Assembly (NCBI GenBank): GCA_910587725.1
Contig: CAJUNG010000028.1
Coordinates: forward strand, 1-24,157
Reading direction: 5' to 3'
Source: an uncultured Bacilli bacterium
Lineage (GTDB): Bacteria; Bacillota_I; Bacilli_A; RF39; UBA660
Length of the DNA: 24,157 nt
In this document: positions 7,527 to 13,893 of the stretch, one piece after another
How positions within the stretch are numbered: the first letter of the stretch is position 1
How the letters are laid out: each line of letters starts with the position of its first letter
The notes under the pieces: model-generated
Database searches by the model: none
The model's input: the letters and a program-made list of their open reading frames with translations, nothing else
Told to the model about the DNA's origin: nothing
Position numbers and translations under genes: made by a program

Positions 7527-8596
7527 TACTTCATCATTACCTTCCTCAACCTTTTCCCTTCTAATTCATCAATCGTAATTAAATATTTCTGATATCTATC
7601 TTCTGATGCAAACAAAAACAAATTATCCTTATGCAATTTTCTTCGCAAATTGGCAAAATCTTGTTGAACTTGATAGTACTCTAACTCCTTCTTATTTTGA
7701 AATCTTTGTTCAATATTATCTTGCAATTTATAACCTTTCCATTCTTTTATTGTTTTTTCAATATACTTTTCCCAATAATCTTCCTTTATATCGGCACGTT
7801 TTTCTAATCCATATTCTTCACTATGGTTAATCCAGATTTCCATTAAAAGTGTAGCTAAAGTATCTCTCAATATTACATTACATTCATCGACAATTGCCAA
7901 CCAATCCTCTTTCATCCAGTTTTTTTGGATTATTGAAAAAGGTAAATTTGTATATTTCTTTAAAATTTCAGAGGGATCGAAATAACCATTTCTGTTAATT
8001 ACATAGTTTCTTCCCTTTTTTCCATATCTTTCAATCGCCGTACAAACAATTACTGCATTCGTTTCTAATGCTGCTCGAACCGTGCCATAAAAAGTATCTA
8101 GCAAAAGTTTTTCTGGCTCCAAATTCCAAACGGCCTCAGGAAAAATCATACCATCTAATCCTGCTTTTAAGTAGCGAACCATCATCTGATAAGTATAGGC
8201 CTTGTCCTCCTCTGAATAAGGATCCACAAAAATGGTGGGTCGTGTATTAAAATACCAACCACTTATCGTTTTGTATGAATTAATGAAATCACTTGCGACC
8301 ACAAATGAAGGATGGTTCGTTTTTTGAGAAATTTTCTCAAAATCTGGTTTAAAGCGATGTGTATTTGCAAATATTATTGGACGATTCTTAGGCGTCTCCA
8401 CATTTTCTTGGTTTAACATATGGATATGGACTCCTTCAAAGAATGATATTCCTTTTAACAATTTTGTTGTGTATTTATATCTTTTATCTACATCAACTAA
8501 TCCAGGAAGCTCTAAGTTTTCATCAATAATCCTCTTTTTTTCCTGTTTATATTCTTCCTGTGCTTGTTTTGCCTCTTCGAATTTCTTTAAATCCAT
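7526..8596 (-). CDS. Lysophospholipid acyltransferase-like (PlsC/LPLAT family) protein
   Basis: This is a 356-residue protein with an H-x4-D motif (ANTHRFKPD, H80 and D85) and a later IFPEAVWN block (about 151-158), the arrangement of glycerolipid acyltransferases of the PlsC type, where the His/Asp pair is catalytic and the FPE block contacts the phosphate of the acceptor. The EG of the usual FPEG block is EA here, so substrate or activity may differ. No membrane segment is obvious. The first ~30 residues are highly charged, likely helical. The start is the ATG at 8596, nine bases from an AAAGGGG site; a TTG three codons earlier would abut that site. It forms a two-gene operon with the kinase. 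A lipid-related input or output of that kinase is a reasonable inference, but nothing in the sequence proves it. Confidence 0.72.
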   Translation of the reverse strand: MDLKKFEEAKQAQEEYKQEKKRIIDENLELPGLVDVDKRYKYTTKLLKGISFFEGVHIHMLNQENVETPKNRPIIFANTHRFKPDFEKISQKTNHPSFVVASDFINSYKTISGWYFNTRPTIFVDPYSEEDKAYTYQMMVRYLKAGLDGMIFPEAVWNLEPEKLLLDTFYGTVRAALETNAVIVCTAIERYGKKGRNYVINRNGYFDPSEILKKYTNLPFSIIQKNWMKEDWLAIVDECNVILRDTLATLLMEIWINHSEEYGLEKRADIKEDYWEKYIEKTIKEWKGYKLQDNIEQRFQNKKELEYYQVQQDFANLRRKLHKDNLFLFASEDRYQKYLITIDELEGKRLRKVMMK

Positions 8597-8626
8597 GAAA
8601 ATCAACCCCTTTCGTTTATGGATTGT

Positions 8627-8654
8627 ATTATACCATAAAATGGTAAATTTACAA
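8627..8654 (-). promoter_or_regulatory. Promoter of the acyltransferase-kinase operon
   Basis: On the minus strand TTGTAA (8654-8649), a 16-base spacer and a perfect TATAAT (8632-8627) lie 31 bases upstream of the ATG at 8596. Two inverted repeats overlap it: TTACAAT/ATTGTAA (8649-8667) covering the -35 and TACCAT/ATGGTA (8631-8645) in the spacer. These could be operators. Confidence 0.7.
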
Positions 8655-8757
8655 TCTCAAATTGTAATTATTTATTTTCTTATGCTCATTTTATCAAGAA
8701 TTGTCGAAAAAGTCTATAGTTGATTTCTCAGGTTTCCGTTTCTAATTGAGATTATTT

Positions 8758-11700
8758 TTATTCTTCTTGATGGTCGAATGCCAGTAAGTTTCTCATCTCT
8801 TTTTCCGATAATTGTTCTAATAGATTTTGGTCTCTATTTTCCCCTTCAATTAACCTGTCACTTAATTTCTTTTTCTTCTCTTGAAGTTCTAAAATCTTTT
8901 CTTCAATAGTTCCTTTGGCAATTAACTTAATGACTTCTACGGTGTTGGTTTGCCCGATTCTATGGGTTCTATCCGTCGCTTGATTTTCTGCTTGTGGATT
9001 CCACCATAAATCTAAATGAATAACGACATCAGCAGAAGTTAAATTAAGCCCGGTTCCTCCACTTTTTAGCATAATCAAGAATACATTTGTCTCATCTTGA
9101 TTAAACTTCTCCACCAATTGCATTCTTTTTTTCGATGGAACACTCCCATCAATTCTATAAGTTGAAATACCCTCTTGATAAAATATTTTTTCAACCGTAT
9201 CTAGTGCTTCTTTAAAAGACGTGAACAATAAAATTTTATGGTCGTTGGCAATGACTTCTTTTACTACCTTAATTAAGTTTTCTAATTTACTACTCGGTAA
9301 TGATTTATCCTCAAAAATCAACTTTGGGTCAATACATAATTGACGAAGCTTAGTTAAAAGAACTAAAATCATAAATTTGGCTTTTTGATATCCTCTCTCT
9401 TGAATCAAATCGTCCATTTGTTTTCTAGCATCCTTAACTACACTAGCATAAAGTTGTTTTTCTTTTTCTGATAAATCAATATAGATATGATTATTAATTT
9501 TATCTGGTAAATCTTTAATTACATCTTTCTTTTTACGTCTTAGAATAAATGGACTAATCAATTGATTTAATAATATTAATTGGTTATTTTCTTTTTCATT
9601 GAAATCAGAAACTTTATATTTACTTAAGAACTTGGTTTCACTAGCTAAAAATCCTGGCATTAAAAAGTCAAAAATACTCCATAATTCAATGATGGCATTT
9701 TCTATTGGTGTTCCGGTTAAAGCAATATGTGTTTGTGCTTTGATTTGCTTTACTGTCTTAGTAATTCCCGCTTTTGGATTTTTAATATTTTGGGCCTCAT
9801 CAATTACACATAAAGTGAAATCTATTTTTTCATAATAGTCGATGTCTTCTCTTAAAAGGCCATAGGAAGTAATATAAACTGATGGGGTTCCTTTTTCTAA
9901 TCGTTCATGGCGGAATTTCTTTATCCCTGCAAAAATTTCAAATTTAATCGTTGGTGCAAATTTCTCAAATTCATTTTCCCAGTTATAAACAAGTGAGGTA
10001 GGAACAACAATCAAAAACTTCGCCATTTTATCTTCTTCTAATAGTTTTTTGATTAAATAAATTACCTGAATACTTTTTCCAAGTCCCATCTCGTCCGCAA
10101 GAATTCCCCCTAAATCACATTTGTGAATGTTATAAAGCCACTTCACTCCGGTCACTTGATAATCTCTTAAAACGTCATATTCTTCCTCGGTAAACTTCAA
10201 CTCACTATTTTTATAAGCATTAAATTTCCCGATAAACTCTTCAAACAGGTTGTCCGTCTTAATAATTGAATATTTTTCTTGCTTTAAACTATCTAAATAA
10301 ATGGCATGATATTTAGGAATGACTCCCGATGAGGCGTTTCCATTCAAATTCATTTCTTCCATTAAACGTTCTAATTGTTTTAATTCTTCATTTTCTAAGT
10401 TTAAAATATCTCCACTTTTTAATCGAAAATACTTTTTCTTATTCTTTAAATTGGCAAGAATATTCCCTAAATCCTTCTCACTTACTTTTCCTAGGTCAAA
10501 GTCATAATGTAAAATATTATCTTTTCCAATAGAGAAATTGCTTCGGAAGGAATTTGTATTTAATATATTTACTTTTTTTAACTTTTCTGATGTGAAAGTT
10601 TCATATTTTTCGGTAAGTAATAGAATTCCTTTTTCAATAAATTCTACTACTTTATCCATATCATCTAAAAGAATCGACTCTTTTTCCACTTCTAGTCGAA
10701 ATCCAAGCATCATCAAGTCTTCTAAAACTTCATTTTCAAAAGTATAATCTCTTAATACACCCTTCTGTTCTTTATCGAAATAATTTACTTCTATATTTTT
10801 ATAAGTAAGAAAAATTTTACAAGTCACCATATCATGATATAAGTCAAAATAAAGTTTAACCATTGGCTTTTCTAATACGACAAGGTCTTGAATCGTATCT
10901 TCGATTTCTATATTTTCTTTAAATAGCGGTAAAAGGCCATTAGAAAAGTCTTCTAAATCTTCTTCTTTAAATTCTAACTCGGTTAGTTCTCTTTCTTCTA
11001 ACTCCTTTAAAAATTGTTTAGATTTTTCATCTGTATGATAGAGTGTATCTCCACCAATCATATATTCAAAGTTATCAAATAAATCTATATCATTTTTTCT
11101 AAAGCTTAAAATATATTTTTCTTGTTCCTTTTTTAAGGATGTTCCTAAAGGAAAACCCTCTTGATAACCGTAAAACTCTTTTGATAGACCATGAGAAGGA
11201 ATCGTAATGGTGAACTTCTTTTCTTTTAATAAAGATAGAAAATGAACGGGGCGTTCTAAAAGGGCAATTTTATTTAAACTTAAGTGTCTTCGACTTTTAA
11301 AAAATTCTAAAATTTCTTTATCTAGTGGATTGAAATAATACATATTGGAGTTATAAGTAAAGTTTTTTCCGAGTACTACATCTTTTCCGGTTTCTAAGTT
11401 TCCTGTAACATCATACAATTTTCTATCGGTTAATAAATAGCATTTGTCCTTCCCTATTTTAAGTTTTACTCTACAATTTTTTTTATATTTTCCTTCATAA
11501 TAGTCGTAGTCTTCTTCAAGTTGCAAAGTAACTTCTAAATTCAATTCCTTTTTTACCGCTTTAATTTGGTTCTTCTTAGAAAATTGTTGTAATAACTCTC
11601 TACTTCTCGTTAACACGTCTTTTTCAACCACATCAAATACTTCTTTATAATATTTTAGGAAAATTGCTGGTAAATGGGAACAACTTTTACGCATTCTAAA

Positions 11701-11931
11701 ATCATAGCAATCGCATCTTGCTTGAATCATGTCAGAATTTCGATTGACACTAACATTATGCATATGTCCGGTATAGTAATCTTCGATTTCAAAACAAAGA
11801 GTAAAACTTCCATCTTCTTCTTGTCTATTGATGGTAAAATCACTCGTATTTTCTTTATATTTTAATGCCATTAAGTAATCTCTTCCTCGGAAGTTTGCTT
11901 CAATCATATCTTGGTATTTTTTTGGAATCAT
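8758..11931 (-). CDS. SNF2-family helicase-like ATPase with N-terminal SWIM zinc finger
   Basis: This 1057-residue protein begins with a SWIM zinc-binding motif CxCx8CxH (C73, C75, C84, H86). A long middle region (about 100-570) without motifs I recognise precedes the SNF2 ATPase: Q-motif-like YDVLRDYQVTGVKWL, Walker A DEMGLGKS (K619), Walker B IDEAQ (711-714), ALTGTP (about 738-742), then the C-terminal helicase lobe with LLFTSFKEAL, SGGTGLNLTSAD and QATDRTHRIGQ. Such proteins translocate on double-stranded DNA and remodel protein-DNA or polymerase complexes. Size and layout agree with SWIM/SNF2 proteins common in Firmicutes. The start at 11931 follows a GAGGTGG site. No nuclease or methyltransferase partner is adjacent, so a defence role is not indicated. 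Confidence 0.93.
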   Translation of the reverse strand: MIPKKYQDMIEANFRGRDYLMALKYKENTSDFTINRQEEDGSFTLCFEIEDYYTGHMHNVSVNRNSDMIQARCDCYDFRMRKSCSHLPAIFLKYYKEVFDVVEKDVLTRSRELLQQFSKKNQIKAVKKELNLEVTLQLEEDYDYYEGKYKKNCRVKLKIGKDKCYLLTDRKLYDVTGNLETGKDVVLGKNFTYNSNMYYFNPLDKEILEFFKSRRHLSLNKIALLERPVHFLSLLKEKKFTITIPSHGLSKEFYGYQEGFPLGTSLKKEQEKYILSFRKNDIDLFDNFEYMIGGDTLYHTDEKSKQFLKELEERELTELEFKEEDLEDFSNGLLPLFKENIEIEDTIQDLVVLEKPMVKLYFDLYHDMVTCKIFLTYKNIEVNYFDKEQKGVLRDYTFENEVLEDLMMLGFRLEVEKESILLDDMDKVVEFIEKGILLLTEKYETFTSEKLKKVNILNTNSFRSNFSIGKDNILHYDFDLGKVSEKDLGNILANLKNKKKYFRLKSGDILNLENEELKQLERLMEEMNLNGNASSGVIPKYHAIYLDSLKQEKYSIIKTDNLFEEFIGKFNAYKNSELKFTEEEYDVLRDYQVTGVKWLYNIHKCDLGGILADEMGLGKSIQVIYLIKKLLEEDKMAKFLIVVPTSLVYNWENEFEKFAPTIKFEIFAGIKKFRHERLEKGTPSVYITSYGLLREDIDYYEKIDFTLCVIDEAQNIKNPKAGITKTVKQIKAQTHIALTGTPIENAIIELWSIFDFLMPGFLASETKFLSKYKVSDFNEKENNQLILLNQLISPFILRRKKKDVIKDLPDKINNHIYIDLSEKEKQLYASVVKDARKQMDDLIQERGYQKAKFMILVLLTKLRQLCIDPKLIFEDKSLPSSKLENLIKVVKEVIANDHKILLFTSFKEALDTVEKIFYQEGISTYRIDGSVPSKKRMQLVEKFNQDETNVFLIMLKSGGTGLNLTSADVVIHLDLWWNPQAENQATDRTHRIGQTNTVEVIKLIAKGTIEEKILELQEKKKKLSDRLIEGENRDQNLLEQLSEKEMRNLLAFDHQEE

Positions 11932-12022
11932 CTTTTACCACCTCATGCTTATTTATGATACACTACTTTTTCTCAAATAGATACAAAATTAACCAAATTT
12001 ATACATTTTTTTAAGTAATCTC

Positions 12023-12050
12023 TTGCTTGTTTCTTTTCTCATGGTATACT
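12023..12050 (+). promoter_or_regulatory. Promoter of the VanZ-RDD gene
   Basis: TTGCTT (12023-12028), a 16-base spacer and TATACT (12045-12050) precede the ATG at 12090 by 39 bases. An in-frame start at 12027 would lie inside this promoter, which supports the downstream start. Confidence 0.65.
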
Positions 12051-12089
12051 TATAAAGTAGAATTTACAAAGGAAAGAAGGAATAAAGTT

Positions 12090-13190
12090 ATGGGATATTT
12101 ATCGTCGATTAAGGTGGCTATCGCTTGTTTTCCTTTTCTCGCATTTTTATTTACGCTACCCTTTATTTTATCGCAATATCATAAGTATGGTTCCATTCAT
12201 AAACTTCGTGTTTTGATTGTTTATTCTTTTATCCTTTATTTGATGACTGCTTATTTTATGGTCATTTTGCCACTACCATCTTTTGATGAGGTAAGAAATA
12301 TGACTTCTCCTAGAATGCAACTTATTCCTTTTCAATTCGTTATTGATTTTCTTCATGAAACTTCTTTCTCGATTACTAATCCTGCTACTTACTTATTAGC
12401 AATCAAAGAATCTTGTTTCTTTGTTCCTCTTTTTAATGTCTTTTTAACGCTTCCTTTTGGAATGTATTTACGATATTATTATCAATGTAGTTTAAAAAAA
12501 TGTCTCTTTTCTTCTTTTTTCTTAAGTTTATTTTTTGAACTTACTCAACTTTCAGGACTTTATTTTATTTATCCTAGGTCTTACCGATTATTTGATGTGG
12601 ATGATTTGATTTTAAATACACTCGGTGGTGTTCTTGGCTATTTTTTTGTAGGGATTTTTAGATTTTTACCAAGCCGGGAAGCAATTGATGCAAAAGCTAT
12701 CGAGGACGGAATGAATGTCTCTGGTCTTAGAAGGATGACTTCCATTTTTTTAGATTTGTTCTTCTATTTATTGTTCTCTCTTCTTTTTACGGCAATGTTC
12801 GATTTTAAGCATCCAATGCTTATTTCATTTTTCTTATATTTTGTGGGATTTTCTATCCTGATGCAAGGAAAAACTCCAGGTAGGTCATTCTTGAATATGA
12901 AATTAGTGTTTGAAAATCATCCGATTTTTCGGACGATTCTTCGCTCGTTCTTTCTCCTCTTTTATTATTTTTTCTTTCCTTTTTTTCTTTTTCCATTTCT
13001 CTTTACAGGGATTTCGTCAGTTTCTCTTTCTCCTTTATTTACTGTATCGCTTTCGATTTTTCTTCTTTTATTTTTCTTTTGTTTCCACTTGTTTTATATG
13101 ATTAAACTTCTTAAGACAGGGAAGATGTTTTATGATAAAATTCTGGGATTTCGCTATCAAAGTACAATTTTAGAAAAGAAAAAAAGGTAA
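12090..13190 (+). CDS. VanZ-like and RDD-like fusion membrane protein
   Basis: This 366-residue, strongly hydrophobic protein has two parts. The first (about 1-205) has the VanZ-family pattern: several membrane helices, then SLFFELTQLSG, a short arginine-containing loop and FDVDDLILNTLGGVLGY. The second (about 220-345) resembles the RDD family: RRMTSIFLDLFFYLLF near its start and GKTPGRSFLNMKLVF between helices. VanZ-like proteins are linked to teicoplanin resistance in enterococci, but most members are of unknown function; RDD proteins are membrane proteins of varied roles. The ATG at 12090 is nine bases after AGAAGG and after the promoter; an in-frame extension to 12027 is rejected. Antibiotic resistance should not be assumed from this gene. 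Confidence 0.85.
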   Translation: MGYLSSIKVAIACFPFLAFLFTLPFILSQYHKYGSIHKLRVLIVYSFILYLMTAYFMVILPLPSFDEVRNMTSPRMQLIPFQFVIDFLHETSFSITNPATYLLAIKESCFFVPLFNVFLTLPFGMYLRYYYQCSLKKCLFSSFFLSLFFELTQLSGLYFIYPRSYRLFDVDDLILNTLGGVLGYFFVGIFRFLPSREAIDAKAIEDGMNVSGLRRMTSIFLDLFFYLLFSLLFTAMFDFKHPMLISFFLYFVGFSILMQGKTPGRSFLNMKLVFENHPIFRTILRSFFLLFYYFFFPFFLFPFLFTGISSVSLSPLFTVSLSIFLLLFFFCFHLFYMIKLLKTGKMFYDKILGFRYQSTILEKKKR

Positions 13191-13209
13191 CATTTTCGTT
13201 ATCTTTTTT
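13180..13209. terminator. Bidirectional terminator shared by two convergent genes
   Basis: AAAAAAGGTAAC (13180-13191), a six-base loop and GTTATCTTTTTT (13198-13209) pair along twelve positions with one G-T pair on one strand. A/T runs at both ends let it stop transcription from either side. The TAA of the VanZ gene lies in the left arm and the TAA of the opposing gene in the right arm. Confidence 0.85.
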
Positions 13210-13666
13210 CTTCATTTTCTCTTCTTCTCTTTGCTTTTTGGTATTGTTCTTCTTTTAAATACCAAAGTTCATCTAGTTCCGTAGAAAGTACTATCTCAGT
13301 TACTTTCATATTTCTTTGAAAGAAGGATACCCATTCTTCTTTTTTTATGGCCATACTTTCTAATATTTCTAGATTTTCATCAACAATGTCACAAGGAAAA
13401 TTTCCTACGTAAGCAATTACTGTCTGACTTAAGTACTGCTGAATTAAAGTTTGAATTTGCTTAATTTCAACTTTAGTCATCTTATCTTCTAAATCTAATA
13501 GTTCTTGTAAATCAATAAGATGAATGTTTTCTTCCTCTTCTTTTTGAAAGCATCTCTTTAAAATCGCTGGAAAGACCGAAACTTGTTCGAAACTTTCTTT
13601 TGTTTGTGCTTTAATATCATAAACATGAATTTGATTTCCTTTTTTTAAGCTTAATAAATTTGTCAT
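13199..13666 (-). CDS. Conserved-looking protein of unknown function, 155 residues
   Basis: I do not recognise this family. The protein is soluble, with no signal peptide or membrane segment. The N-terminal half begins with a beta-like stretch (LLSLKKGNQIHVYDI) and continues through acidic helices; a central TVIAYVGNFPCDIVDE segment looks like a buried strand and turn; the last ~40 residues are highly charged and probably a helix ending in RRRENEEKR. The start is supported by a GAAGGGA site 10 bases upstream and by a good promoter (TTGAAA, 17 bases, TAAAAT). It is convergent with the VanZ-RDD gene and divergent from the adhesin gene. The promoter, ribosome site and terminator make it very likely a real single-gene unit. 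Confidence 0.8.
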   Translation of the reverse strand: MTNLLSLKKGNQIHVYDIKAQTKESFEQVSVFPAILKRCFQKEEEENIHLIDLQELLDLEDKMTKVEIKQIQTLIQQYLSQTVIAYVGNFPCDIVDENLEILESMAIKKEEWVSFFQRNMKVTEIVLSTELDELWYLKEEQYQKAKRRRENEEKR

Positions 13667-13697
13667 ATTGAATCATTCCCTTCTTTAGCTGAAATTT

Positions 13698-13726
13698 ATT
13701 TTATCCTGTTTTTTCTGGTATTTCAA
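13698..13726 (-). promoter_or_regulatory. Promoter of the 155-residue unknown gene
   Basis: On the minus strand TTGAAA (13726-13721), a 17-base spacer and TAAAAT (13703-13698) lie 31 bases upstream of the start at 13666. Each hexamer matches consensus at five of six positions or nearly so. Confidence 0.72.
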
Positions 13727-13801
13727 GCTATTATTCAATTTATGTTTGTTTTTTACAATTTATTAATTCTTCGTAAACTTTTTTTCTTGGGAATTTACCC
13801 A

Positions 13802-13810
13802 TGGTAAAAT
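13802..13810 (+). promoter_or_regulatory. Candidate extended -10 promoter of the adhesin gene
   Basis: TGG followed by TAAAAT (13805-13810) fits the extended -10 form TGnTATAAT; the -35 region (TTTTCT at 13782-13787) is poor. The dyad TTTACC/GGTAAA (13794-13808) overlaps it. This would give an 80-base leader before the adhesin start. Confidence 0.4.
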
Positions 13811-13838
13811 TTCAGCAGTTTTTTCATATTTTTTCAAA

Positions 13839-13868
13839 AATTTTGTAGAATTTTGAAAATTTTTGCAA
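13839..13868 (+). repeat. Three phased 10-bp A/T-rich repeats in the adhesin leader
   Basis: AATTTTGTAG, AATTTTGAAA and ATTTTTGCAA follow one another at exact 10-base spacing, ending 25 bases before the adhesin ATG. Phasing with the helix turn suggests either curved DNA or tandem binding sites. A/T-rich background makes chance a real possibility. Confidence 0.4.
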
Positions 13869-13893
13869 ATATTTATATTAGGAGGGAAAAAAT

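Noticed and set aside
8758..11931. Reading the SNF2 protein as part of a phage-defence system
   Set aside because: No nuclease, methyltransferase or other defence partner is adjacent; it stands alone between unrelated genes.
12027..12089. 21-codon N-terminal extension of the VanZ-RDD protein
   Set aside because: It overlaps the promoter TTGCTT-16-TATACT, and the ATG at 12090 has its own ribosome site.
12090..13190. Glycopeptide resistance gene vanZ
   Set aside because: Only family-level similarity with an RDD-like fusion; VanZ-family proteins are widespread and no van ligase genes are nearby.
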